Shown: positions 1 to 8,702 of the stretch, piece by piece
Layout of the letters: every line of letters starts with the position of its first letter
How positions within the stretch are numbered: position 1 is the stretch's first letter
Assembly: GCF_048323755.1 (NCBI RefSeq)
Contig: NZ_JBLWFS010000001.1
Coordinates: 62,001 to 126,000 of the forward strand
Length of the DNA stretch: 64,000 nucleotides
Direction of reading: 5' to 3'
DNA from: Alkalihalobacterium sp048323755
Lineage (GTDB): Bacteria > Bacillota > Bacilli > Bacillales > Bacillaceae_F
Notes under the pieces: generated by a model
Seen by the model: only the letters and a program-made list of their open reading frames with translations
Told to the model about the DNA's origin: nothing
The model's database searches: none
Position numbers and translations under genes: made by a program

Positions 1-87
1 AATTATTGACCTTTCTAGCAATTGTTTGATAACCTTAGAACAATGTAAGAATACTAGTTTAAATACTTATCTTGAAAGGGTGATAGG

Positions 88-1266
88 ATGAATGTTTCTC
101 GAATAGCTGCGATTGATGTAGGTAATGATTGTGTAAAGGCGATTTTTGGAAAGTATGAATCTGAGTTGTATATACCAAACGTAATTGCTAGAGACACAGA
201 GGATCGACCTGTTATTGGAATTGAAGAACTGAATGAAAAGGACCCACTAGACGGAATTCATATTCGTATCCACTCCCCTGCTCTGAACGAAAACAATGTC
301 ATTTACCGTGTCGGAAATTTAGCAACGAAAAGTGACAACGCAAACGAGCTTGATCCAGGAAGCAGTAAATCCGAAGAAGATCAAACGTTAGTTATGCTGT
401 TCACTACGTTAGCATTAGATGCAGTTGGGCTCGAGACCGCTAAAGCGGCAAATAACAATAAGAGTGTAATTGATGCCAATTACACACTAGGAACAGGTTT
501 ACCACTTCGAGAAGTAAAAGAAGGTAAAGATGTAGGCTATCGTTCGCAACTGTTAGGATCAGTTCATCAAGTTGAATTTCTAGTAACACCAAAGTATCAA
601 GGTTTAAAAGTAAACATCAAATTTGACGAAGTGAAAGTATACCCAGAAGGCTTTGCTGCTTATATTAATTTAGTTATGGATAAAGATTTAAACATTATCA
701 ATAGAGACTTAATTGATAAGCGCATCCTCATACAGGATATTGGTGGACTGTCAACAGACGTGGCTGTAATTAAAAACAGAAACGTAGACGATGATAAAGC
801 ACAAGGCTTTAATATTGGTGTTTCTGAGTCATTAGAGGCGATCCGTGAAGAAATTCGTTCGAAGCATGGAGTTGAACTTGATAGTCGCCGTGATGTCGTG
901 GAAATTATTACGAGAAAGAATGATCGTAACCATATTATGGTCAAAGGAAGTCGGACAAGCGTTCACGATATAACGGATCGTATTCTTTTAGAATTAGCAA
1001 AAAAACAATACCGTCACCTTCGTAATGTTTGGCAAAAGAACTCTCAAACGGAGATCTGTTATTTTGTTGGTGGTGGAGCAATGGTGTTAAAGGAATATAT
1101 TAAAACGCTAAATAACAACCTAGATGGCTACAATATTGAATTTTTTGAAGATGAAAAAGAAAGTATCTGGATGATGGCGAATGCGTATTACAAGCTAGTT
1201 TCAGATTTTGTAAGAAAAAATAGCAAGGAAACGAAAGTGGCACAAAAACAAACCGTAGAAAAATAG
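88..1266 (+). CDS. ParM/StbA-like actin-type ATPase
   Basis: Actin-fold ATPase of the ParM/StbA type; family members polymerise and push DNA copies apart. Visible are the phosphate-1 loop IDVGNDCVK (about residues 9-17), the phosphate-2 motif DIGGLSTDVA (about 215-224) and an adenosine loop with VGGGA (about 325-329), in the usual order. The 392-residue length is somewhat above the 320-390 typical of the family. The ATG at 88 has GAAAGGGTGA about 5 bases upstream; a weak TTGACC/GATAAC pair lies at 6-33. The next gene starts 9 bases after the stop and looks like the DNA-binding adaptor, so the two probably form one operon. No plasmid replication gene is visible, so this seems to be a chromosomal copy. 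Family call is firm; a segregation role is inferred. Confidence 0.82.
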   Translation: MNVSRIAAIDVGNDCVKAIFGKYESELYIPNVIARDTEDRPVIGIEELNEKDPLDGIHIRIHSPALNENNVIYRVGNLATKSDNANELDPGSSKSEEDQTLVMLFTTLALDAVGLETAKAANNNKSVIDANYTLGTGLPLREVKEGKDVGYRSQLLGSVHQVEFLVTPKYQGLKVNIKFDEVKVYPEGFAAYINLVMDKDLNIINRDLIDKRILIQDIGGLSTDVAVIKNRNVDDDKAQGFNIGVSESLEAIREEIRSKHGVELDSRRDVVEIITRKNDRNHIMVKGSRTSVHDITDRILLELAKKQYRHLRNVWQKNSQTEICYFVGGGAMVLKEYIKTLNNNLDGYNIEFFEDEKESIWMMANAYYKLVSDFVRKNSKETKVAQKQTVEK

Positions 1267-1275
1267 GGTGATCCC

Positions 1276-1905
1276 ATGAAGAAAAAGGGGACAACGGAAA
1301 TACAGCGAGGACAGGCGATAACGTTTCGCCTTCCTTCGGATACACCTGATCATATTATTAAGCAACTCCAGAAATTAAAAGAAACTGAGCGAAGAAACTT
1401 CTCTAGTAAAATCGCTCAGTTTGCTTTGGAAGGTGTCAATCAATCGTTAGTAAAAGAAAGAGAAACACTAACAATTCCGCTTCCAAAGCCGTTAAGTAAA
1501 GAACAACGAAACTGGTTGAAGCATTCACATTCCGAAGCATTATTAGGAACGATTGTCTATCAATTACTATCCGATCCGCTTCGTGCGACTTCGATTTTAG
1601 CTGCCCTAAATAGTAATTCACTAGATATTGATGAAGCTCTTTACTTACAAGAAGTTGAAATTGAAGAGCCTATAGTGGAGCAGACGGTGACAGCTAGTAA
1701 GAGAAACCCAGTGGAGGAACAAGATCCAGAGGAATTCGAAGAAGAAGTTGAAGGTCCAAATGATATCGACTTAGATGATGACTTAGAAAATTTCAATTGG
1801 AACGAGGCGAAGCAAGAAGTAGCTGCTTCTGCTGAAGAACCTGAAGAAAAAGAAGAAGACATCGAAGACCTGCTCGGCGGCTTCCTCGCTCAAATGAATA
1901 AATAA
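1276..1905 (+). CDS. ParR-like adaptor protein, partner of the ParM-like ATPase
   Basis: I do not recognise this protein by sequence; position suggests the adaptor of the actin-like ATPase. The N-terminus (about residues 8-55: QAITFRLPSDTPDHIIKQL, then a basic helix) resembles a ribbon-helix-helix DNA-binding fold, as in ParR proteins. The middle is ordinary, and residues about 130-200 are very acidic (Glu/Asp runs). The last 16 residues (EDIEDLLGGFLAQMNK) could form an amphipathic helix like the C-terminal helix by which ParR contacts ParM; that is inference. It starts 9 bases after the upstream stop. A palindromic repeat follows the stop and separates it from the convergent rocB. Confidence 0.6.
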   Translation: MKKKGTTEIQRGQAITFRLPSDTPDHIIKQLQKLKETERRNFSSKIAQFALEGVNQSLVKERETLTIPLPKPLSKEQRNWLKHSHSEALLGTIVYQLLSDPLRATSILAALNSNSLDIDEALYLQEVEIEEPIVEQTVTASKRNPVEEQDPEEFEEEVEGPNDIDLDDDLENFNWNEAKQEVAASAEEPEEKEEDIEDLLGGFLAQMNK

Positions 1906-1916
1906 AAAAAGAAAAG

Positions 1917-1964
1917 GGTAGCAGGCACCTTTAATGCGTTATTGTATTAAAGGTACCTGCTACC
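1917..1964. repeat. GGTGCCAGGCACC-family double palindrome, copy 1
   Basis: Two 13-base arms (GGTAGCAGGCACC and GGTACCTGCTACC) face each other around a TTTAATGC...ATTAAA loop. It lies between two convergent genes and touches the rocB stop codon, so it could act as a two-way terminator. Six related copies lie elsewhere in the window. Confidence 0.85.
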
Positions 1965-3613
1965 TATTTTAGTAGGTTTTGGATGACGTTGTTCGTTAAG
2001 TTCGGAACGACTTCAAGTGAGTATTTTAATTCCATTCGTTCGAACTGTTTATGTGCATCGAAGCCGTAGGGACCAATATTAATAACGGGTACATTAATAT
2101 CCCGGATATCTTGATAGTTGACATAGTGTTTTGCACCCCAACTCGGATTGTTACTAGAAACAGCCTGAATGCCAGCCTCATCATCACTTAAAGCGACAAA
2201 GCTCATATCTGATATATAAGGGAAAAAGTTCTTAGTTGCAATCGGATATTCATAATGTGGTTGAATCGCAGTAATCGCATGCTCGAGCGATTCAATTAAG
2301 TTTTCTTCCTTATCATTCTTTCCTGTTACTTCAATTCGAGGTGAATATAAAGAAGAGTAGAAGAGAATAATCGCAGGGCTTCGATCACTCATCCATTTCC
2401 ATGCTTCTTCAACGACTCTTGCAGCATACATTCTTGTATCCAGTTCTTTATCTAATAAAAGTTGTTCTTTAAATTGAGACATATGGTCAACGTAATCAGT
2501 GCCATTTTCTTCAATTAGCAACTGATTCATTTCTTCATAAGTTAATACTCTAGCTTTCCAAGGTATATCCATATACGGCTGACCGCTTGCTAGACTATAT
2601 TGTTTATACTTTCTATTGAACTCATTTAGTGCATTCATAAACGCAATTTCAGCTTGGTCTTTTAACTTTTCTAATACTTCTTTTGGGGACCAAGAATGAA
2701 TAAAGAAATTGTAATAGACGTAAGCGGATAGGGCCGTTTGAACTGTATAGGTTGGCTTTAAATCGGTTTGTTTTAAAGAAACAGGCGGTACAGTCGTTTC
2801 CCCAAACGCTTCATTACATAGATCTGGGTTATAACTAATTTGCTTTGTCAATTCAGCTGCAATAAAATTGGGATCAATTCCTTCAAAGCATGAACCCACA
2901 TGTGTTTCAGCTCCAGTTATAAAAAACGACGGCAGTAATTTACCGACCGTTCCTTTATAAATATAACGATTCACATCTCCTTCATAACGAGGAGAGACAA
3001 AATCGGCATTAATTGCTGCAATATAATCAAATCCGTGCTCTTCTTTTAAATGTTTTAACTCTTTTAAAGCTGATAAAATCCCGTGAGAACCGTCTTCCTC
3101 ATCGCACTCAATGACCACAAGAAGATTGCCTTCCAATTCCTCCGGGTGCTCAGAATAATATTTTAATAGATAAAGGTGGCTAGCGACTCCACTTTTCATA
3201 TCGAGGACACCCCTGCCAAATAAGTAGTTACCCGAATTTAAATGATCCTCGACGACAGTAGGAAGTCTCTCTTGTTTTAAAGCTTCCATTAGATCTGTAG
3301 GATGACATGCCTTATTTTTTAAGTGATTATAGTCGTCAATTCCGACTGTATCCATATGTCCCATTAAAATAACTGTTTTATCACTTTTCTTTTTTGTTCC
3401 TTTAACAAATGCCAAAATATTGTATCGCTCTTGCTCATCATCGATCGTCTGCTGCTTTAGGATGTGGTTAGGGTTTTCCATAAAATAAGGGAAGGATGAC
3501 AATAACATATAAATTGCCTGGCTTATTTCTTTTTCACCATCTGAATTTACAATACTTTCTATATTTACAAGTTGATTCGTTAAAAATAACACTTCATCAC
3601 GACAAGGTAGCAT
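1964..3613 (-). CDS. rocB: RocB-like M20-family peptidase (arginine utilisation)
   Basis: M20/M28-type zinc hydrolase closely resembling RocB, a protein of the arginine/ornithine catabolic regulon whose exact substrate is not known. Metal and catalytic motifs are in order: GHMDTVG (about residues 83-89), GRGVLDMKSG (about 130-139) and ECDEEDGS (about 167-174). At 549 residues it is near the length of B. subtilis RocB. There is no signal peptide, so it should be cytoplasmic. It is monocistronic here, away from other roc genes, and runs head-on into the ParM/ParR pair with a palindromic repeat between. The ATG at 3613 has GGAG a few bases upstream (AAAGGAGTTCTCACTT). Confidence 0.85.
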   Translation of the reverse strand: MLPCRDEVLFLTNQLVNIESIVNSDGEKEISQAIYMLLSSFPYFMENPNHILKQQTIDDEQERYNILAFVKGTKKKSDKTVILMGHMDTVGIDDYNHLKNKACHPTDLMEALKQERLPTVVEDHLNSGNYLFGRGVLDMKSGVASHLYLLKYYSEHPEELEGNLLVVIECDEEDGSHGILSALKELKHLKEEHGFDYIAAINADFVSPRYEGDVNRYIYKGTVGKLLPSFFITGAETHVGSCFEGIDPNFIAAELTKQISYNPDLCNEAFGETTVPPVSLKQTDLKPTYTVQTALSAYVYYNFFIHSWSPKEVLEKLKDQAEIAFMNALNEFNRKYKQYSLASGQPYMDIPWKARVLTYEEMNQLLIEENGTDYVDHMSQFKEQLLLDKELDTRMYAARVVEEAWKWMSDRSPAIILFYSSLYSPRIEVTGKNDKEENLIESLEHAITAIQPHYEYPIATKNFFPYISDMSFVALSDDEAGIQAVSSNNPSWGAKHYVNYQDIRDINVPVINIGPYGFDAHKQFERMELKYSLEVVPNLTNNVIQNLLK

Positions 3614-3716
3614 AAGTGAGAACTCCTTTACTCTATTAATGTATTAATGTCAATTTACAATACTATTATAACGATTATTTCGCTTCTCGAGGTACTTTTT
3701 TAAAAATAAATAGAAA

Positions 3717-3866
3717 AGGGCTGTTTTCGTAAACTTTGTTGCTTTTGGTCCGTTTTTTGAATAGGCTATTTTATTTTCAAAAGCTTCACGCCTAGCGTGA
3801 AGAGCCAAGCATTCGCTTGGCTTACGGTCCAAAAGCACGGAGCAACAATCTTTGTAAAAAGAGCCT
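3717..3866. mobile_element. MITE-like element, family 1, copy 1
   Basis: About 150 bp with imperfect terminal inverted repeats of roughly 25 bp (AGGGCTGTTTTCGTAAAC at the left; the right end, read in reverse, is AGGCTCTTTTTACAAAG). Inside are the palindromes GCTTCACGC/GCGTGAAG and CCAAGC/GCTTGG. A closely similar 185-bp copy lies at 36344-36528. It encodes no transposase; the short open frames in both copies are by-products of the repeat. Confidence 0.8.
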
Positions 3867-4027
3867 AGAAAAATAACTGTTGGTAAATTTAGTAGGATTG
3901 ATGACATTAGGACTTATGCAAACAACAGAAACCCCAATTTTTTTAGTGGTACATTTCCTATTGTTGCTTAAGTAGTAAGGCAACCAAAATTAAAAAAACG
4001 CCCCTCAAAGGAGAGCATCATCCATAC

Positions 4028-4171
4028 CTATTTTTGTTTATGTTTCGTGAATGTACCCTGTTGTCTAGCTAACAACTCTTTTACTTCGTTATAGGTCAGA
4101 CCTGATTGTGCATTTAGATGTTTCACTTCTTCAATATCGGTACCAGCAACAGTTTTTTTCTGTTTTTCCAT
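4028..4171 (-). CDS. Small spore-protein-like peptide (47 aa), gamma-SASP-like
   Basis: A 47-codon gene with a strong ribosome site (AAGGAGGTCTATT before the ATG at 4171). The protein reads MEKQKKTVAGTDIEEVKHLN, then AQSGLTYNEVKELLARQQG and a basic tail. The AGTDIEEVK..NAQSG pattern recalls gamma-type small acid-soluble spore proteins and related small Bacillus proteins, which coat or occupy the dormant spore. Only one repeat unit is present, so the family assignment is tentative; that it is a real gene is better supported. It stands alone between MITE copy 1 and the exporter leader. Confidence 0.6.
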   Translation of the reverse strand: MEKQKKTVAGTDIEEVKHLNAQSGLTYNEVKELLARQQGTFTKHKQK

Positions 4172-4260
4172 AATAGACCTCCTTACTTTTTCGTTAGTTG
4201 TAGTCTTTACTAAAAAAATGATATTATTTTGCCGGAAAATAAGAAGTTTTCAAAATCTTG

Positions 4261-4287
4261 TTGACACAATTATTGGAAAATTATACA
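4261..4287 (+). promoter_or_regulatory. Probable sigma-A promoter of the bmr leader
   Basis: A perfect TTGACA at 4261-4266 is followed by TATACA at 4282-4287 (15-bp spacing; a 17-bp reading gives TACACT). The leader peptide starts about 40 bases further on. Confidence 0.55.
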
Positions 4288-4327
4288 CTTATAAATGCAA
4301 ATATACATGGAAAAGGAGGGTTACGAA

Positions 4328-4399
4328 ATGAAGCAGTTCCAATTTACACTCAATACAACTTCAAATAAACATGTGACCCGCCATCAAGATCGAGTTTAA
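4328..4399 (+). CDS. 23-aa leader peptide upstream of bmrCD (BmrB-like)
   Basis: A 23-codon frame, MKQFQFTLNTTSNKHVTRHQ then DRV, with a very strong site (AAAAGGAGGG, about 8 bases before the ATG). It ends about 85 bases before a strong intrinsic terminator, with the exporter genes beyond. In B. subtilis the bmrCD exporter genes are preceded by the leader peptide BmrB, and drugs that stall ribosomes on it relieve transcription attenuation. The layout here fits the same mechanism. I cannot compare the peptide with BmrB, so homology is not claimed; analogy of position is. Confidence 0.65.
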   Translation: MKQFQFTLNTTSNKHVTRHQDRV

Positions 4400-4483
4400 G
4401 CTGCTGCTATTTTAAAATGCGAATCTCGAATTCACCCGTAGGTCACGAATGAAGTGACGTACGTTATTTTTATGTCTTTTTTA

Positions 4484-4515
4484 GGCACCGTGCGCCCAAG
4501 CGTGGTGCCTTTTTT
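4484..4515 (+). terminator. Attenuator terminator before bmrC
   Basis: A 10-bp stem (GGCACCGTGC with GCGTGGTGCC, two G-T pairs) with a 6-base loop, then six T. It stands in the leader, before the structural genes, so it would stop transcription unless an alternative fold forms. A smaller GTCAC/GTGAC hairpin at 4442-4456 could be part of such a switch. Confidence 0.75.
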
Positions 4516-4722
4516 GCGCTTAAACGGCATTTGTTTTTAGAGAAATAAGCGCTGTAATCCATCTAAAGATGTAATCAATATCCATCGTTCTTCTGATGGA
4601 ACGAACGACAGTATTAAACGATTTAAAGAGGTTTCACTATGTAACTAAGTGGGTGTTGTAATTGTTCCGAGCATTTCTAGCTCGTTGCAATAGATTAATA
4701 AATTTCGAAGGGAGTTTTTAAG

Positions 4723-4779
4723 ATGATGAAAAAGAAGGTTATTCGAATGATTGGTTGGGGTTTGATGGATAGTGGCTAA
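4723..4779 (+). CDS. 18-aa second leader ORF before bmrC
   Basis: ATGATGAAAAAGAAG starts an 18-codon frame (MMKKKVIRMIGWGLMDSG) behind a good site (GAAGGGAG). It lies between the attenuator and bmrC and ends 44 bases before the bmrC start. It may be a second regulatory peptide or a remnant; nothing else supports it. Confidence 0.35.
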   Translation: MMKKKVIRMIGWGLMDSG

Positions 4780-4823
4780 CGTTTATTTTTACAAAAAGAT
4801 GCAACTGAGGGAGGAACATAACT

Positions 4824-6572
4824 TTGTTTTCAGTACTTTGGAAGTTAAGCTGGTTTTTTAAACAATATTGGAAGCGGTATACCGTTGCCATAACATTATT
4901 AATTATTGTGAGCTTTTTAGACGTCATTCCGCCCAAACTAATTGGGATGGCAATAGATGATATTCATTTCGGTCAAATGACAACAGAGCGTCTTGTCGAG
5001 TTACTCGTATTTTATGGCGGGCTGATTGTTGTCAGCTACCTCATTACCTATGTGTGGATGTACCAATTATTTGGTGGCGCTTATTTAATTGAACGAATTA
5101 TGAGAACTCGCTTTATGGCTCATCTTTTAAAAATGACGCCAACCTTTTATGAAAAAAATCGTACCGGCGATTTAATGGCGAGAGCAACAAATGATTTAAA
5201 AGCAATCTCAATGACGGCTGGTTTTGGAATTTTGACTTTAGTCGATTCAACGATCTTCATGATCATTATTATTGGAGTAATGGGCTTTACGATCAGCTGG
5301 CAGCTTACTCTTGCTGCATTGTTGCCGTTACCGTTTATGGCACTTGCAATCAACTACTTTGGAAAGCTAATCCATCAACGTTTTACGATTGCCCAAGACT
5401 CATTTGGGAATTTAAATGATAATGTCTTGGAATCAGTTTCAGGTGTTCGTGTCATTCGTGCGTATGTTCAAGAAAAAGCAGACGAAAAGCGTTTCAATCA
5501 TATGACAGAAGATGTGTACAACAAAAATATTGCTGTAGCAAAAATCGATGCTTTATTTGAACCGACTGTCAAAATCCTGGTCGGAATTAGTTACGTCATT
5601 GGACTGGGATATGGAGCGTACCTTGTGTTTCACCAGACGATAACACTTGGTGAGTTAATTTCCTTTAATGTATACCTTGGAATGTTAATTTGGCCGATGT
5701 TTGCTGTCGGTGAGCTAATTAATGTGTTGCAAAGAGGAAACGCCTCATTGGACCGAGTTAATGAAACACTCGGCTACGAAGCGGATGTTCAAGATGATGC
5801 CGAACCGGAAGATATTAAGGTACCTGGTACCATCTCATTTTCAAATTATTCGTTTCGTTACCCGGCTTCGACGACAGATAACTTGAAGGATATTTCATTA
5901 TTTGTGGGTAGGGGCGAGACGATAGGTGTAGTTGGAAAAACAGGAAGCGGAAAGACCACACTACTCAAGCAGCTTTTACGAGAGTATCCGCTTGGGCAGG
6001 GTGAACTTCATACCGATGATGTACCACTACAAAAAGTGCCACTCGATACGGTACACTCTTGGGTCGGGTATGTACCGCAAGAGCAAATTCTCTTCTCACG
6101 TACGATCCGCGAAAATCTTCAGTTTGGTAAAGAAGTAGTGAGTGAGGCGGAAATTGAGATAGCACTAGAGTTAGCTGCGTTTGAAAAAGATTTAATGGCC
6201 CTGCCAAAAGGACTCGATACATTAGTCGGAGAAAAAGGAGTAGCTCTTTCAGGTGGACAAAAACAACGAATTTCAATAGCAAGAGCGTTAATAAAAAAAC
6301 CTGAAATCCTCATCTTGGACGATGCAATGTCAGCGGTTGATGGCAAAACCGAGGCAAAAATTATTGGAAATATCCGTCGCGAGCGTGCAGGAAAGACAAC
6401 ATTTATAACGGCGCATCGCCTCTCAGCCGTACAGCATGCGGATTGGATTGTTGTTATGGACGAGGGACAAATTGTGGAAGAAGGCACACACGACCAGCTG
6501 CTGCAACAAAATGGCTGGTATAAAGAACAATATGATCGCCAGCAAGCTGATTCATACGGTGAGGTGAGTTAA
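4824..6572 (+). CDS. bmrC: Heterodimeric ABC multidrug exporter subunit BmrC (YheI)
   Basis: Half-transporter: six membrane segments (about residues 15-310), then an ATPase domain. Walker A is GKTGSGKTT (about 369-377), the signature LSGGQKQRISIARAL, and Walker B ILILDDAMS (about 494-502). The residue after the Walker B Asp is Asp where active exporters carry the catalytic Glu, as in B. subtilis BmrC, so this subunit should form the degenerate nucleotide site. At 582 residues it matches BmrC (585). The start is TTG at 4824 with GAGGGAGGAAC just upstream. The stop directly abuts the ATG of bmrD. The pair should export drugs across the cell membrane; control by the upstream leader is inferred. 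Confidence 0.9.
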   Translation: MFSVLWKLSWFFKQYWKRYTVAITLLIIVSFLDVIPPKLIGMAIDDIHFGQMTTERLVELLVFYGGLIVVSYLITYVWMYQLFGGAYLIERIMRTRFMAHLLKMTPTFYEKNRTGDLMARATNDLKAISMTAGFGILTLVDSTIFMIIIIGVMGFTISWQLTLAALLPLPFMALAINYFGKLIHQRFTIAQDSFGNLNDNVLESVSGVRVIRAYVQEKADEKRFNHMTEDVYNKNIAVAKIDALFEPTVKILVGISYVIGLGYGAYLVFHQTITLGELISFNVYLGMLIWPMFAVGELINVLQRGNASLDRVNETLGYEADVQDDAEPEDIKVPGTISFSNYSFRYPASTTDNLKDISLFVGRGETIGVVGKTGSGKTTLLKQLLREYPLGQGELHTDDVPLQKVPLDTVHSWVGYVPQEQILFSRTIRENLQFGKEVVSEAEIEIALELAAFEKDLMALPKGLDTLVGEKGVALSGGQKQRISIARALIKKPEILILDDAMSAVDGKTEAKIIGNIRRERAGKTTFITAHRLSAVQHADWIVVMDEGQIVEEGTHDQLLQQNGWYKEQYDRQQADSYGEVS

Positions 6573-8606
6573 ATGAAACAACAAACAACAGGAAAGCGCC
6601 TTTTTCAATATGCCATGCTTTATAAAAAGACGATTTTTATCGCACTTGTCATGCTGACGATTGCTGTTGCAGCGGAATTAACAGGTCCGTTTATTGCAAA
6701 GAAAATGATCGATGACCATATGCTTGGAATTGAAAGTCCATGGGTTGAGGTTACTGAAGAAAGCGAACGAACGGTCTGGTATAATGACGGCTTTTATATG
6801 CGCAGCATCCATGCAGCACCAGATCAACAGACAGGAAATGAAATGCAAATTGTTCAAGTTGGACGTTCTTTTTATGCCGTTCCAGAGCATTTGCCTTTTG
6901 ATGGAAGCCGTACAGTCGACGGTAGTAGCATCCTAACTGTAACGCAAGGAACAGAGACGGCAAGCTATGAAGCGGAAAAGCTTAGTCAACAACAGATCTT
7001 CGCTTTTTACCAACCGGAAATTAAGCCGATGGTGATGCTCTTAGGTTTTTATGTGGTTCTGCTAATTATTGCAGCCTTTTTCCAATACGGTAAGGCATTA
7101 ATGCTCCAAACAGCAGCGAACCGAATTATTCAAAAGATGCGTACGGACGTGTTTGAGCATATTCAGCGGTTACCTATTACGTATTTTGATAATCGTCCGG
7201 CAGGGAAGATTGTTTCACGTGTAACAAATGATACAGAGGCGATTCGAGAGCTTTATGTGAAAGTATTAGCCACATTCTTTACAAGTGCGATCTATATGAC
7301 AGGGATATTTATTGCATTATTCCTGCTCGATTCAAGATTGGCAATGATTACATTGCTTCTCGTACCCATCATCGTCCTTTGGATGGTCTTATACCGCAAG
7401 TTCGCTTCAAAGTATAATCATCTGATTAGATCAAGGGTAAGTGATATTAACGGAATGATTAACGAATCGATTCAAGGTATGCCAATCATTCGCGCCTTTC
7501 GCCGAAAAGAACAAACGGCCAAAGAGTTTGAGAAGTTAAATGAGGAGCATTTTACGTACCAAAACAAGCTCTTAAGTTTAAATGCGATGACGTCGCATAA
7601 CTTAGTGTTTGTGCTTCGGAATATCGCCTTCGTTGTTCTAATTTGGTATTTTGGCGGACAGTCGATTGGAATGGCAGGAGTTATCTCCATTGGTATGTTG
7701 TATGCCTTTGTTGACTATTTAAACCGGCTATTTCAACCGGTTACTGACATTGTCAATCAGCTGGCGCAATTAGAACAAGCACGGGTTGCGTCCGTACGTG
7801 TGTTTGAACTGCTTGATGAAAAAGGAGAAGTCGTGAATGAAGGAGACATTCCACGTTATCAAGGAAATGTTCGCTTTGAAAATGTATCGTTCTCCTATGA
7901 CGGGGAACATGATGTCCTAAAAAACATTTCGTTCTCAGCAGATAAAGGAGAGACCGTTGCGTTAGTTGGGCATACAGGTTCAGGGAAAAGCTCAATTATC
8001 AATCTTCTGTTTAGGTATTACGATATTAATCGAGGCCAAATTACGATTGACGGAATGAATACAAATGATATTCCAAGGCAGCAACTGCGAAAGCACATGG
8101 GAATTGTTCTGCAAGATCCATTTTTATTTTCTGGAACGATTGCTTCGAACGTCAGCTTAGATGACCCTAGTATTACTGATGAACAAGTGAAAAAAGCTTT
8201 ACAAGACGTTGGAGCTACCAGATTTATTGAAAATTTACCGCAGCAATACGATGAACCGGTCCTAGAAAAAGGAAGTACTCTATCCGCTGGACAACGCCAA
8301 TTAATCTCTTTCGCTCGTGCTTTAGCCTACGATCCAGCTATACTAATCTTAGATGAAGCAACGGCGAATATCGATACAGAAACAGAAGCGATGATCCAAC
8401 ATGCGTTAAATGTAGTGAAAAAAGGAAGAACGACTTTTATAATTGCACATAGACTTTCAACGATTCGAAATGCAGATCAAATTCTCGTATTAGACCGAGG
8501 TGAAATCGTCGAACGAGGATCACACGACGAGCTATTACAACAAAAAGGTAAGTATTATCAAATGTATCAACTGCAACAAGGAAAAAAGGTATCGCAAGCA
8601 GTATAA
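6573..8606 (+). CDS. bmrD: Heterodimeric ABC multidrug exporter subunit BmrD (YheH)
   Basis: Partner of BmrC. The first membrane helix is followed by a large extra segment (about residues 50-145, acidic and aromatic), matching the extracellular domain known in BmrD. The ATPase domain has Walker A GHTGSGKSS (about 465-473), signature LSAGQRQLISFARAL and Walker B ILILDEATA with the catalytic Glu (about 592), so it supplies the hydrolysing residue to the consensus site. At 677 residues it is close to BmrD (673). It begins on the base after the bmrC stop, so expression is coupled. A terminator follows 5 bases after the stop. Confidence 0.9.
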   Translation: MKQQTTGKRLFQYAMLYKKTIFIALVMLTIAVAAELTGPFIAKKMIDDHMLGIESPWVEVTEESERTVWYNDGFYMRSIHAAPDQQTGNEMQIVQVGRSFYAVPEHLPFDGSRTVDGSSILTVTQGTETASYEAEKLSQQQIFAFYQPEIKPMVMLLGFYVVLLIIAAFFQYGKALMLQTAANRIIQKMRTDVFEHIQRLPITYFDNRPAGKIVSRVTNDTEAIRELYVKVLATFFTSAIYMTGIFIALFLLDSRLAMITLLLVPIIVLWMVLYRKFASKYNHLIRSRVSDINGMINESIQGMPIIRAFRRKEQTAKEFEKLNEEHFTYQNKLLSLNAMTSHNLVFVLRNIAFVVLIWYFGGQSIGMAGVISIGMLYAFVDYLNRLFQPVTDIVNQLAQLEQARVASVRVFELLDEKGEVVNEGDIPRYQGNVRFENVSFSYDGEHDVLKNISFSADKGETVALVGHTGSGKSSIINLLFRYYDINRGQITIDGMNTNDIPRQQLRKHMGIVLQDPFLFSGTIASNVSLDDPSITDEQVKKALQDVGATRFIENLPQQYDEPVLEKGSTLSAGQRQLISFARALAYDPAILILDEATANIDTETEAMIQHALNVVKKGRTTFIIAHRLSTIRNADQILVLDRGEIVERGSHDELLQQKGKYYQMYQLQQGKKVSQAV

Positions 8607-8610
8607 GAAA

Positions 8611-8646
8611 AGAGCCAAACTTCTTCGGTGGTTTGGCTCTTTTTAT
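8611..8646 (+). terminator. Intrinsic terminator of bmrCD
   Basis: AGAGCCAAAC pairs with GTTTGGCTCT across a short loop and is followed by a T run. Confidence 0.85.
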
Positions 8647-8702
8647 AAGAAATATAATTTGAAAATGGATTGGGAATAAAGAATAAGTTAAATGAGGTTC
8701 CC

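Noticed and set aside
660..944. Antisense frames inside long genes throughout the window
   Set aside because: They mirror well-conserved sense proteins, lack ribosome sites and show no family motifs.
3650..3907. 85-codon minus-strand frame with a look-alike at 36404-36586
   Set aside because: Both frames are translations of the MITE-like repeat; the shared peptide reflects shared DNA, and neither has a ribosome site.
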